Positions 51,504 to 63,877 are shown, numbered from the stretch's first letter. The stretch: 64,000 nt of DNA from Amblyomma americanum (GCF_052857255.1 NC_135498.1:118396281-118460280); one strand, 5' to 3'. Numbers and translations: made by a program. Notes: generated by a model from the letters alone, not told the origin.

Positions 51504-54311
51504 CATCATCATCATCAGCCTTACTACACCCACTGCAGGGCAAAGGCCTCTCCCAAGTCTCTCCAATTAACCCTATCCTTTGCCAGCTGCATCCGCCCTT
51601 TACCTGCAAACTTCTTAATCTCATCCGCCCAGCTAACCTACTGCCGCCCCCTGCTACGCTTACTTTCTCTTGGAATCCACTCCGTTACCCTTAAGGACGA
51701 GAGGTTATCTTGCCTTCGCATTACATGCCCTGCCCAAGCCCATTTCTTTCTCTTGATTTCGACTAGGATGTCATTAACTCGTGTTTGTTCTCTCACCCAG
51801 TCTACCCGCTTCCGATCTCTTCCGTTGTCCTTAACTTAAGCTGAACTATTTTCGTTAGCCTCCACGTTTCTGCCCCGTAGGTGAGTACCGGTAAGATTAT
51901 GCTGTTGTACACTTTCCTCTTGAGGGAAATTGGTAAACTGCCACTCATGATCTGCGAGAATTTTCCATATGCGCTCCATCCCATTCTTATCCTTCTACTT
52001 ATCTCCCTCTCATGATCTGGATCAGCTGTCACTACCTGCCCTAAGTAGGCGTATTTCGTCACAATTTCTAGGCTCTCGCTGCCAATTGTGAACTGTTGTT
52101 CCCTTGCTAGGCTGTTGAACATTACCTTGGTTTTCTGCATGTTAATTTTTAGACCCATCGATCTGCTCTGCCTTTCTAACTCATTGATCATGATTTGCAG
52201 TTCACCTCCTGAGTGACTCCGCAAGGCAATGTCATCAGCAAATCGCAGATTATTTAGGTATTCTCCATTTATTCTTATTCCCAACTGTTCCCAATTCAGG
52301 CCTCGAAATACCTCCTGTAAACATGCGGTGAACAGCATTGGCGAGATCGTGACTCCTTGCCTGACGCCCTTCCTTATTGGAATTTTACTGCTGACTTTAT
52401 GGAGGACTATACTAGCTGTGCAGTTGCTATATATATCTTCCAGTATTTTGACATAAGGCTCTTCTACCCCCTGATTACGCAATGCCTGTATGACTGCTGA
52501 GGTTTCCACTGAGTCGAATGCTTTCTCGTAATCAATGAAAGCTATATATAGAGGTTGGTTATATTGTGCTCATTTTTCTATCTCCTGATTGACAGTGTGA
52601 ATATGATCTATTGTGGAATATCCTTTACGAAAGCCTGCCTGATCATTTGGTTGATTAAAGTCTAACGTTGCCCTGACTCTATTAGCAATTACCTTAGTAA
52701 ATAGTTTGTAGGCAACGGATAGTAAGCTGATCGGCCTGTAATTTTTCAAGTCCTTGGCGTCTCCGTTCTTATGAATTAAGATAATGTTTGCATTCTTCCA
52801 AGCTTCTGGTACAGTCGAGGTCACAAGGCATTGCGTATACAGGGCGGCTAGTTTTTCTAGCACGATGTCCCCTCCATCCTTCAACAGATCTGCTGTTACC
52901 TGATCCTCCCCAGCTGCTTTTCCCCTTTTCATTGCTTCTAAGGCTTTCTTCATCTTTCGTTACTGGCGGGATGACGCATTGCTGTGCACTGCTGTCTTTC
53001 TCATTAACGCTCTGATTACATTGGCTACTGTACAGGTCTGTGTAGAACTCTTCGGCTACGTTAACTATCTTATCCATATTGCTAATGACATTGCCCTGCT
53101 TGTCTCTTAATGCATACATCTGGTTTTTACCTATGCCTAGTTTCCTCTTCACTGTTTTTAGGCTACGTCCGTTCTTTATAGCATGCTCGATTCTCTCCAT
53201 ATTAAACTTCCTTATGTCGGCTACTTTGCGCTTATTTATTAACTTTGATAGCTCCGTTAGTTCGATTCTATCGGTAGGGTTAGATGCTCTCATGTTTTGG
53301 CGCTTCTTAATCAGATCTTTCGTCACCTGAGACAGCTTCCCGGTATCTTTTTGAACTGTCCTGCAGCCTACTTCTACTGCGCCCTCCGTAATTAATGATG
53401 TCAGATTATCGTACATTGAATGAACATCAAGATCATCTTCCTCAGTTAAAGCCGAATATCTGTTTTGCAGCGCTATCCTAAACTCCTGTGCTTTCCCTCT
53501 TACGGCTAACTCGTTAATGGTCTTCTTCACTAGCTTCTTCTGTTCCCTCTTCAAGTCTAAGCTAATTCTAGACGTTACAATTCTGTGGTCGCTACAACGC
53601 ACCTTTCCGAGGACGGCCACATCCTGAATGATGCCAGGTTTAGCGCATAGTATGAAGTGATTTCATTTTTATTCTCACCATTGGGGCTCTTACAGGTCCA
53701 CTTCCTGTTTTCTCGTTTGAGGAAGAAGGTATTCATGATCCGCAAATTATTTCTGTCCGCGAATTCGACTAATAACTCTCCCCTGCTATTTATAAAGCCT
53801 ATCTCATAGTCACCTACCGCGTTGTCATCAGCCTGCTTCTTGCCCACCTTCGCATTGAAGTCGCCCATCAGTACAGTGTACTGCTATTTTACTTTATTCA
53901 TTGCCGATTCTACGTCCTCAAAGAAACTTTCAACGGTCTGGTCATCATGGCTGGATGTGGGTACGTAGGCCTGCACCACTTTCAGCTTGTACCTCCTATT
54001 CAGCCTAATTACTATAGCTGCTATCCTCTCGTTAATACTGTAGAACTCCTCTACGTTGCCAGCTATATTCTTATTAATGAGAAATCCCACCCCTAGTTCT
54101 CTTCTATCCTCTAACCCGCGATAGCACAGTATGTGTACGTCCTTTAGTACTGTATACGCCTCACCTGTCCTCCTGACCTCACTAAGCCCTATCACATCCC
54201 ATTTAATTCCAGCGTGTTCCTCAAACAGCACTGCTAGGCTAGCCTCGCTAGCTAAAGTTCTAGCGTTAAACATTGCCAGGTTCAGATTCCAATGGCGGCC
54301 TGTCCGGCCTC
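51504..54311 (-). mobile_element. RTE E: RTE-clade LINE inserted in LINE C
   Basis: 2,808 bp with a 10-bp target duplication taagatgatt (51,494-51,503; 54,312-54,321). The 3' tail is tgatgatgatgatgaa (minus strand). It begins inside the 5' part of the endonuclease region, so it is 5'-truncated. Best preserved RTE in the window, related to the fragments at 6.3 and 47.8 kb. Confidence 0.9.
51802..54273 (-). pseudogene. RTE E endonuclease-reverse transcriptase, broken
   Basis: Endonuclease: MFNARTLASEA, DVIGLSEVRRTGEA, VVQAYVPTSSHDDQTVE, then an in-frame TAG at 53,886-53,884, then VLMGDFNAKVG and SDHRIVTS after a frameshift near 53,610. Linker: RKLGIGKNQMYALRDKQGN. A further shift near 52,955. 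RT: NYRPISLLSVAYKLFTK, AGFRKGYSTIDHI, an in-frame TGA at ~52,570, FIDYEKAFDS, KGVRQGVTISPMLFT and LRFADDIALRSH (FADD at 52,231-52,242). A ~40-base deletion near 51,820 ends the C-terminal domain. At least five lesions, but the catalytic residues of both domains are present. Confidence 0.85.
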
Positions 54312-54319
54312 TAAGATGA

Positions 54320-57300
54320 TTAAATAAATGAAAATAGGTGGGCTGATCTGATGAAATAAAGATGTGAACGATGATGTGGACCCTGTGTCCAGGAGATATA
54401 GGAGTCCGGATTGTCCGGTGGGAGGCCCACTGCCGCCAGCTGCCGAATTCTCGTCAGCTTCAGCGCCGGGCAGTCCCACAACAGGTGGTGGATATCCGCC
54501 TCACAGCCTCTGATCTTCCAGACTGAACACCCGAGGCTGGGATATAAATATTTGAAATGCGGCAACTTGCGTGTCAGAGCTGAAGTTAGGGCAACCCCGA
54601 CAAGTATCCTCCGAAGCGCAACCTACTCTGAATGGGAAGACGACTAAGGAGGGTTACCGCACACGGAGGGATTAGCGCACGTGTGCGGCGCCGGAGGCGC
54701 TCCTTTCTAGATAAAAGCAGGGTGGTGTCATCCAGAGAGGACTCGAGGCAAAGACGAGGTTGGAGTCAAAAAGCGAGTCTCATAATCTGCGTGTCTTTGT
54801 GCGTCCAGGAGATCACGCGGAACCCGCTCAATACGGATTTGCTGCGGGATGCGTGTCGCTAGACAATGGATGTCTTGGGAGATTTCTGGGGTGTGACTGA
54901 CTCGTCGTAGTAGGCATGTGACGTGAAGGACGTCGGTGCGAATGACAATGCGGGCCGAGGATAGCATTTGAACGGCGGTCACAGAGCAAAGTGTCTCTTG
55001 AACCGCAAGCATCTCCGCACAGAAGATGGAAGGAGGTTCTGAAAGGCTAAACCTTGACGTTTTGTTCAGAGCAGGCTTGCAAGGACAGTAAAAGTCCTTT
55101 GGTGTTTCGCAGCCCTGGATACTCGTCAACGTACATAACGATGGAGCCATGCGGCAGATTGGCGCCTTACTATGTAATTCGGTCGCGAAACGACGATGCC
55201 GCGCGGGTAGATGATAGCCGGCGTTGGTCACTTGGCTTGTTGTCTCTTAGCTGCACAAAACGCCAGGGAGGAAGCACTGGCGAAGGCGGCAGTAGAATCA
55301 AGCGCGATGAAGCATATGCCCTGAGTGCACAAGTTGTGTGTGTAAGGCTTGAATTTAGGCGGCGAGCATCGCGTCGTTGCTACACAAGCTCATCTAGTGT
55401 ATTCAGCTGCGCATGTTATTGGAGTGCCATAATCGGAGTAATACGGGGAAGGCAAGTGATGACCCTCATTGCCTCTCGATTAACAGCTTCCAGACGATCC
55501 CATTGAGCCGTCGTCAAATGCTGGAAACGGGCTTGGTAAACAAGGCGCGGTTGCACAACTGCCCGCACCAACAGTCATGCAACATCAGAGCGCGCTCCGC
55601 CTGTTTTAGGAGAAATGCGTCTAATCAGACCCAACGCCTGAACTGCTTGCTTTTTAGCCCGAGAAAGAAAAAGAAGCTGTTCTTGACTCGGGTATTGTCA
55701 AGCCCAAGATTTTTACGGTTGCACTTTCTTGAATTGGTGCTCCGGATAGATGGAGACGAATTGGTGTTCCAGCCAGTTTACGGCGCCTCAGCGGTTGGCG
55801 ACTGACACGAACGTGGTTTTCCTCATTGAAAGCTGCAGACAAGTGAAAAAGCAAAAGTCAACGTAATATCTATGGCTGATTGTAGGCCTGCTGCTTGAGT
55901 CATCAAGTCGTTGTGAGTGGTCCATACCGTTATGTCATCAGCATACAATAAGAACTTGATCTCAGAGACATCATGTAAGCGGCAAGCAAGGGGGATAAAA
56001 GCAATATTCAATAATGTTGGTGATAAAACCTATCCCTGGGGAATGCCGCAAAGAGGCACAAATGATCCGACGGCATCACCACTGAGGCGTATGGCAAAGT
56101 GTCGGCCTTCAAGGAAGGGTTTAGCAAAATCGCGCACTGTAACGGGGAAATGCACCATGTCAAGCGATTCCAGGATGGCAGCATGACTGATATTATCGCA
56201 CGTCTTTTCAACGTCCATCGCCGGTACAGTAAGTACACTGTGGCTGCGAGTTGAGGCCAGAACTGCTGACGCCAAGACAGCCAGTCCATGTTCTGTACCT
56301 ATGGACGTAGGAAAGCTAATTCGGGCGGGATGGTAGAAAATATGCTGCTCATGCCACCACGACAGTCATGTGGCGAGCATTTTTTTCGGTAAGCTTGCAT
56401 AATGTGGGCGTAAGCGATAGGGGCCGGAAATTTCCGAGGTCTGTCGGCGGCTTCCCCGGCTTTGGTATGGGGATCACAATAGCCGATTTCCAGGTTTCTG
56501 GTACGACGCCTTCTATCCGTACCTTGTTAATAGTGGCGAGGAGTTGAAGCAGTACAGTGGAACCTAATTTCTTGTAAACCTCGTACGGAATGGAGTCCGG
56601 ACCGGGCGCAGTCTTCCGACTGGCCTCGTCTATTGCTGCAAGCAACTCGAGTATTGAAAATGGGCTTGCAATTCTCTCGGCTTCAGCTGTAGATGGGAGC
56701 TTATCGACATATGCTGTAATGGCAGCCAAGGGGGCTCCTATGACCCTTGGAGGCTACACATTATACTTACGGAAAAACTTCCGCGCTGCCTCTCTGGCGA
56801 AATCATCCGGAGCTAAGTTAGCTGCAAAGCATGCTGTGGCTGCTGCGTGAGGACGACCGGAACCATGTTCCATTGCACGAAACGTTCACCAGAGAGCAGC
56901 ATTCGATGACTTTGTCGAGAACTGTCACACCACGCATGCCACTGCCGTCGCGAGAGATCGCGTTGATATCTTCGAGCCTTGGCAGTAGGGTAATTAAGCC
57001 TTGTCCGTGCTTGCGCAGAAGACGGGTCTCGGGAAGCTGCCATCTCCGCTTGTCGGCGAGCAGCCCACAGGTTAAGGAGACCCACATCCGGGCGCCGGTC
57101 GATTCACGTCCGTCCAGGTGACAGCAGTTGCCTTACTCAGAGCAGTTTGTATGCGGTCCACAAGTAGTGTAGATGATTGCAGAGAGAGAGATCTTCGACG
57201 GTGGTGCGAAACGTGTCCGAATTGACCAAAGAACACCTACAGCGTAATCGGCGGGCACTTGATGGATGGAGACCGATGATGATAGGATGGTGGTCACTAC

Positions 57301-57952
57301 CGCAAGTGTCTGGTCCCAGGTGCCACGATAGAGACCAGGGTGCTGACCCCCACGTAAGGTCCGGAGCACATGTTGGACTGCGAGAATGGCGCACAGTCCT
57401 CGTTGCTGAATCTAAATGGTTGAGTAAAACAAAAAGCACATCCGCCAATGCGTCCCGCACACGCCTACCACAGGGGCTTGAAGTAGTGTACCCTCAGTCC
57501 GTATGAGGGGCGTTAAAGTCACCACCGACTAAAACAGGCCGCCTTGGGTGCTGTCGTCGTAGAGTTAATAACCACCCCACATTAATGCGGGAGGGAGCTC
57601 CACAGACGGGTGTTACATAGCATGACACGTCCACAACAGTTGCCTTGGGAAGCTTCACAGCCACAGCGACTACCCCTTGATATGAGGTGCACCAGTTTTC
57701 TAGAGAGAGGCGAACTTCAAGAAAACGCGCATCAATATAAACCGCCGCCTTTTCCGGAGGGGCAACAGTGTGCAGACGACGGTCGTTCATTGAAGGAGAC
57801 ATGTATCCATTAAAGCCCGGAATGGATGGCAAGGCATTGTCTCCTGAAGTAGCAGGGCCCACAGCTGGAGCTTGTTCATGCGGAGTCGAGATTTGAGCTC
57901 TCCCAGCTTTGTGGAGAGGCCTCTGCAGTTCCATTGGAGCACACCACAACAA
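54320..57952 (-). pseudogene. LINE C ORF2: endonuclease, RT, RNase H, heavily decayed
   Basis: In order from the 5' side: endonuclease pieces (EVRLSLENWCTSYQG; PVLVGGDFNAPHTD; APDLTWGSAPW; GSDHHPIIIGL) across 57,952-57,137; RT pieces (KTAPGPDSIPYEVYKKL; WKSAIVIPIPKPGKPPTDLG; NFRPLSLTPTLCKL; LYADDITVW with YADD at 55,934-55,945) across 56,729-55,823; an RNase H stretch (EMLAVQETLCSVTAVQM; RIVIRTD) at 55,231-54,728; and a C-terminal remnant HHLLWDCPAL near 54,490. More than eight frame changes or stops. The order and motifs match I/Jockey-group ORF2. Confidence 0.8.
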
Positions 57953-58164
57953 CGTGTACTCGCCATTTTCGATTAGGCTTCCAAGCGTTGTAATAGAACT
58001 GATGTCAGGTTAGATAACTGGTTTATCATAATTCGGAGGAGGGATGTTGTTGAGTTATCCTGCAGTGCTTCAGAAGACATGGTAGAGTCCGCGAAAAACG
58101 CATGAGGGCTGGACGTAGTCGCAGGAGCTGCAGCATTGATTGGCGTAGAGTGGGATTCCGACGG

Positions 58165-59737
58165 TTATCTACGGCGAGCAAGCAGTTCACGGCGTTGCCG
58201 TAGATTAGAGACCTCAGCTAAAGGCGTGATTTTTGTCGTCAACTGCCGCCATTTTCTCACACAGTTTCCAGTATGCTGTGCTTTTTGTGTACCTTGAAGG
58301 CGACGGCGATCCTTGCGCACTTTATCACTGTACGACTGTTGGGCAGGGGCTGCAGGTGGATTAGGCTCAGAAAGCTCCGGCCAGTCGTCTTTATCCCACT
58401 GAAGAGCAGCAAACCTGTTGGATGTCTGTATCGGGGCTCTGTTTTCATTCAGACGCAGTTCCCTACGGATCCCACGCCGAACCTTCTCAGTTGCTTTCTG
58501 TTTTTTGGGCAAGTTGGAGAGGCGATCTCGTAGTCATCAGTCTTGCAAAATTCGCACCTGTAAGACGGTGTGCCTTGTAGCCTAGCCTCACCTTGCTTTG
58601 CAAAAGGACATGATCGGCGCATGTGGCCAGGTCTGAAACAGCTGTAGCTATAGACAGCATTCGGTTTGTAAGGACGAGGCCGCAGAATACAGCCATAGCA
58701 GTAAAGTCGTTCTGGGAGAGTTGGTGGGCTTTGTAGTGTGACGATACACGAGCGCCCCATTCCTATACCGCGCTTGGATGACACGGTGGGTTGGACAGTA
58801 CAGCTCACGCTGGAGGGTCGTCTGGTCTTCGGCAACGTCGACGTTGTAAAAAACAGAGCGTTGTAGGGCCGTAGGTTCTACTAGGTACACCTGGACCGGC
58901 ACCGAGATCTCGCTTGTAATCGATATGCACTTCAGCGTTTGCAGACGATCGACAGAAGCCAAAGTCGGCAGCCACACATTGATGGTATTAGATTTCGTTC
59001 TAAACGTGAAGCCACGAAAACCTTTGGTCCCAAGACACTCGTCCAAGTTCGCCTGAAGAATCCTGTTCGGAATGTCTGTCAGACTTTTGGCTGCCAGAGC
59101 TTTAATAGCCACTTTATACGATACCGATGTAGATGTCGGCACAGCCAACTGGCTTTCATACGCTGAGAAGAACGCGTGCCGTGTGAGCTGCGGTTGGCAC
59201 AAGAAGAATCCTGTGCAGTGTCCCCTGATGGGCACTTTTGAGAACTGCGTTAAGCCGGTGGCACGGATGGAAGTGCTAAAGACAGGTCCATATTGGAGAG
59301 CTCTCCTACTCACGCTGCACGGTTGAAGCCCCATCCAGCAGTGGAGGCTGGGCAGCCATTTCCGAGTTCCGCCCAGAGGGCAGATCGCTCACAGGCAGAG
59401 GTGCATTTGGAGAAAGCGGGATGTGCTGCGCTGATGGACCGGGAGCAGGAACCAAGAGCTGGGACACAGGCTCAGTTGTCAAAAGAGGGGATGCTGAAGC
59501 CGTGGTGACCGACGCCGGCGAAGCCACCTCTGCCAGCGCGTCACCGGTGGCTCTAGGCCTAGCCTCGGAGCAAAGTCCAGCTGCCGGGATGACTGACGGA
59601 CATTTGCTTACTGCCACCCATACAGACTGCGCATGAGCTTCGGGAGCCTCCTCAGATGGTGCGAAGTCAGTTCTCTTGATATAACGAACGTATTTATGCG
59701 GATGGCGAGATTTTTCACTGGAGCGATGTGTAGCCAC
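58165..59737 (-). pseudogene. LINE C ORF1 (gag-like, CCHC knuckles), frameshifted
   Basis: It starts at 59,737 (MATHRSSEKSRHPHK) and runs through an Ala/Pro/Ser-rich part, then with shifts near 59,320, 58,700 and 58,480. The central domain has QANLDECLGTKGFRGF and CPTHRVIQARY; knuckles follow (YSCFRPGHMRRSC, CEFCKTDDYEIASPTC); the end is a basic tail (KATEKVRRGIRRELRLNENR). Counterpart of 1-1,161, which it can be used to interpret. Confidence 0.75.
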
Positions 59738-60596
59738 CTTTATAGGGACAGTTCGTCTTCGTCTTCTTCCTACTAGTTACTTTTTGTTCCAGTTGTCGAC
59801 CCCCCCCCCTCCGCCTCCCTTTATTTCAAAACGAAAGCGCGGAGTGCCTAAAGTGATGTTGCAGACAAACCAAATGTACAGGTGTTTTCGACAGCCCTTG
59901 ATGGGGCTCGCGTGCATGCCAGAAACACCTGCCCTTGACGACGCACCCAACTGAAAGAAAAAGACTGAACACCCATAAAGCACAAAACACGTGCACGAAC
60001 ACGCATTCACACACTTGCCTTCACCTACCTCCCTTCCAAAACAACTGCACACACAAATCTCCAAAGAGTGGAAGCATGCCCGGCATTTTGTAACATCACA
60101 TTGTTCAAAATGACTGTAAATTTGATGAGAGTTCAGCGATGTTTTCTTTACAAAGCTAGAATTGATGATGAAGTGTCATTTTTTCTTTAATGTCATGTTC
60201 AGAAAATGGCTTCACCATGTGCCACAGTGTCTGCAGCCATCACATATAACTCTGCAGGACTATTGAGGCCACTCTAACATAGCTGAGCTCCAGCACATTT
60301 GCGTAAATTATTCTCGTTAAATCAGGATTTCAGGTAAAATCGCTGTTTTGGCAAAAAGTTTTAAATGAAATATAACCTTTATAAAATTGTTATCGTGAGT
60401 TCTTGCAGCGAAGACGCACTGATTAAAATTTATGTCCATGCATCAGCGAAAAAGGAACAAGTGGTACTTTTTTTCGGTAACGGTAAGGCGTTATATTTTT
60501 TTTGTAGCTAAGGTAGGGCAGTAACGCGCTTTTTTTAGTGTGAAGAGTAACGTATTTAGTAATTTTTTCGGTAACGCCTAAAACACTGGACGCAGT

Positions 60597-62060
60597 GTGA
60601 TGGAATGGCAACGACATCAATGTATGTGGCCTGCGAGGCGACCGCGTCTACGTGAACAGGGAGACGAGAGCGCCCACAAATGTGTGCTACCGGCTCCAAG
60701 GCAAGAAAGCCGATAAATCCTATACGACGGCTGCAGAGGCGGGCTGCAACATCGTGATCACCGCTACGGTAAGAGCGCGGAAAGCTAGTCTCAACCGGTT
60801 GAAGAGGCGTTGAAGTACACAACGAGAAGCGCACATGAAGCGACAGAAGCGTGCGGCCAACGTCGAGTTGCGGAAACGTGAAGCGGAAGCAATGCGGCAG
60901 AGGCGCGAACAGGAGGCTCAGGTAGGTGGTGGTGGTGGAAACTTTAATGGACTCAGGGGAGTTTAGGACACGCAGGTCCTTGGGCCTCCTCACGGCCCCA
61001 CTGCACTGAAATGTTCAAACTTTTCACTCGCGGGGATATAGAGCTTTCTGATTCAAACTCGAAACCAGTCTTAAGTGTCAGTGGCGAATTTTTCTGCTCG
61101 TTCTTTCGTTGATAAGCATGTGATCGATTCTTCTTCAATACAGGCAATGCCGCGAACGCTCTTAACCATTGTTCTTGCTCACAGACGCCGGTGCGCGGCT
61201 TTAACCATTTCTGCCGCGAGAACTGATTAGTTCTATCTAGAATGACTGCAGCCACGTTTCAAATACTTTCATTGTTCGAGATTGCGCAGTTACCTTTCAG
61301 GCTCAATCGGAGTTTCTTGGCCAACTTTAAATTCACCGCGGCCGAGAAAAGCGGAAATGCTGTCTTTCCTGGTCCGCCCAACACATTTCTTGCCATCTGT
61401 ACCGCCTGCTTCTTCAGGTATCTGTGGCCGAAAGTCCGCCCTATAGAGAGTCCTTTTAAGAACCACTACAGCAAACGCAAACTAGACTGACAAATCCTAG
61501 GCATTTTGTCCTCCACGCGCTATGGGCGCAATAGCCCAACTCGATATCTCCGCGACTGTTCGAGCAAGAGTTGAACTCTCAAACTATGGCACAACATTGA
61601 TTCGTCCCGATTGGTCCCGATGCGGCGGCAAGCGCGCACGCAGCATCAGGTTAACCGGCGCCATCTGGCCTAATGAAAGCAATCTGCGCATGCGCACTGG
61701 CGACGCGCGGACTCACGGTACTCGGGTAATGGTATACAGCACGGTACGCGCTATGTTAAAAGCGTCTAACATCTGCGGGGATGGTCCCCGTTTCTCATAA
61801 GGCTAAATAACACGAACCGCTTGTTTCATCCTGACATGCGAAAGAAAGCACGCCATTGCTCTCATGCATGCTTCCCCGAACAAAATGGAGCAATGTTTAT
61901 TTTCCCGTGAGATGTGCAGAAAGGACGCAGTCGTTGGTTGGTTCATGCGTCAGTGACGCTCCCGCCAGAAATAATAAGTCTGTCTTAGAGCGCAAATGCG
62001 AAATCCTTTCCCTGTCCTCATTCCACCTTAATTTTTCATCTGCTTTTCCTGTAATTTTTT
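60597..62060. repeat. Right flank of hAT, right copy
   Basis: Pairs with 15,982-17,600. Holds the STPR-like piece at 60,823-60,921, a LINE end with (GGT)n at 60,925-60,940, and the two open frames at 61,242-61,490 and 61,522-61,800 discussed in the left copy. Confidence 0.7.
60823..60921 (+). pseudogene. STPR-like basic peptide (right copy)
   Basis: Frame reads MKRQKRAANVELRKREAEAM then RQRREQEAQ with no stop, matching the left copy at 16,207-16,304. Confidence 0.4.
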
Positions 62061-62239
62061 CCTGGTTTTATTTTTATTTATTTATTATTTATATCCATGT
62101 TTATACATACATATACTTATAAACGTTATACATGTACCTATGTACATACATGCATGTATAAACATGTATGTATATGCATGTATGTATAAACTTTATAAAC
62201 ATGTATGTATATATACATGTATGTATAAATTTTATACAC
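62060..62239. repeat. AT-rich microsatellite (ATGTATGT/ATACATGT mix)
   Basis: T-rich at first, then alternating tatgtat/catgtata words from about 62,090 to 62,235. It forms many small palindromes (acatgt, tacatgta). It sits between the duplication and the 62.24-63.15 segment. Confidence 0.8.
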
Positions 62240-63145
62240 GTTTGAAATATTTTGAAGGGCCATCTTTATACTTTGCCTGTCTCGGTACTCAATTTCGCTT
62301 TGGTATTAGTCTCCCGAGATACTTATCAAGGCAGTGTGATCAGCGAATCGCGAATTGCCAGGCTTTTGCCGATAAGCTATTACCGCTAACTCTTCTGAGT
62401 CCACGGTCCTGAATACCTAATTTTATCGCGCGGTGAATAGTACTGAATAGATATTGTCGCCCTGGACTGACGTCCTTTCCGACTTGGATATTGTCACTTC
62501 CCTTACGGATGTATATTGTACCTATAAGGCCGCTATAGTTGTATTTATCAGCAGCTTTGCATATTTATCTTCTAAACACAGGAAAGGCAATGCCCACTGA
62601 ACTGCTGTGGATTCATATAAGTGAAACGTTTTATCCTACTACAAGCAGGAAAATATCGGCGTTGCTTATATTCTGCGTATATCTTTATTAACTGGTTCAA
62701 GGTGGGAATATGGGCCACAGCCACTGGCCGTTAGGAAGGCCAGCCACCTTCGTTGGTCAACAAAAGTCTAAGATCCCTCAATTTTTTCAACGATTACATT
62801 AGGAAAAACCTTGCATGGTCATGGTATTTTTTTTTTGCAAGCTGTGCTACTCTGGTATCGAGAAATTCTTTTGCTCAGCTTATCCCGCTGTCTGTGGCGT
62901 CGGAAATCCATCTTGAACTCTTTTATTACCTGTAGAGTACTTTCAGCACTCAGCGCTAATTTCGCGGTGCTTAATTCACGAGAGGCGTTCCAGTCAATTT
63001 TTTAACAAAAAAAACTTATGATGATGACTGCCACCGCCAAAACACAGAGCATTATTACGGACGCAATGGTGTTTGTACCCTCGTCTAAGTCGGAATTGTT
63101 TTACGATTCGCCATGGTTTACTCCTTAAGTTGAGTAGATCCACAA
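62240..63145 (+). repeat. Segment matching 29,335-30,210
   Basis: See that entry. This copy ends in gtagatccacaaccaggtg, after which no further match was seen. Confidence 0.8.
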
Positions 63146-63772
63146 CCAGGTGAACAACTAATTTGGTTCACATGTGGAATAACTCGAACATTTGCCTTTA
63201 ATTAAACGCTCCGATAATGATGGGACACTATCGGCAGCTGCTCGAAAGCTGCCCGCGCCAGTCACGCCGGACTTGCATGAGAAGTTATCGCTCGAAATTT
63301 TTACGAAAATTTCATTTCGTTTGCCGTGTGCATCTTTATTTCCTTTGTCTGCACTTTGATCAGTGCTTCTGCTCGGCTGAAAGTCCAGCAAAAAATACTC
63401 AATTTTTTCTTATCGCATTCCTATAGTGGCAAGATCAGACTGATTTCTGAAGCCTGAAAAGTGAATGAGGTGCATTGTCTTCGCTGTAATTTCTAGAATC
63501 GCGCAACTGCCAGCCTCAGCGGAGTAACACTCCAAATAGCCGAATACAGACACTAATCCATTGCATTTGGAATGCCTAATGAAATAAAGTTTCGAGCCAT
63601 TTTTGTTCAAGGAACACAAGCCACGCAGAGCAGACGGCATCTCGCGTCTTGATCTCGGCAGAAAAATTTTGCAATTAAAGAAATTTTATTTTCATTCGTG
63701 GCGAACACCTAGCATCGCTACATGCATTGTAGACGTTCAGGTTCTAGGAATTCCAAGAATACAGATTTGAAA
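63146..63772. other. No feature recognised
   Basis: No recognisable gene or repeat. A gaaataaagtttcgagcc near 63,579 looks like a polyadenylation or LINE-end word without context. Confidence 0.4.
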
Positions 63773-63877
63773 CTTTCACTCCCTCCCTTATCTCTTCCCT
63801 TACGGCGCGGTTCAGGTGTCCAACGATATATGAGACAGATACTGCGCCATTTCCTTTTCCCAAAAAACCAATTATTA
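63773..63877 (+). mobile_element. Ruka-like SINE, 3' fragment
   Basis: Pyrimidine tract, cttacggcgcggttcaggtg, tactgcgccatttcctttt and (ATT) end. Head and body are absent. Confidence 0.85.

Larger units (their letters stand above)
51438..59770 (-). mobile_element. LINE C: old RNase H-type LINE, split by an RTE
   Basis: Flanked by tactagttactttt at 51,424-51,437 and 59,771-59,784, a perfect 14-bp target duplication; the left hAT copy has it once (near 9,887). The 3' end (51,438-51,503) with ggcaataaacatcgcg on the minus strand is separated from the rest (54,312-59,770) by RTE E. Without RTE E it is ~5.5 kb. Different family from LINE A/B: ORF1 wording is not shared and RT signature differs. 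All frames are heavily broken. Confidence 0.85.
51276..60588. mobile_element. hAT-like DNA transposon (right copy), filled by LINE C
   Basis: The 8-bp flanks aatgcagt (51,268-51,275) and gacgcagt (60,589-60,596) match at 6/8. The right end is preserved (ends aacactg, 60,588); the left end is altered (tattgtttgccg for cagtgttggcgg) with a small extra stretch. Interior: 51,276-51,437 and 59,785-60,588. Same insertion as at 9,763-15,973. Confidence 0.7.
44702..62060 (+). repeat. Large direct duplication, right copy
   Basis: Matches 2,776-17,600 in order and orientation (see that entry). Extra here: a SINE at 45,366-45,708, a 45-nt hairpin at 49,470-49,514, and LINE C with RTE E at 51,438-59,770. 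Missing here: about 690 bases corresponding to 3,215-3,905, and LINE A. Confidence 0.8.

Noticed and set aside
62090..62235. ORFs rich in YIHV/MYVY across the microsatellite
   Set aside because: Translation of ATGTATGT repeats; frame 62,140-62,412 has no protein character.
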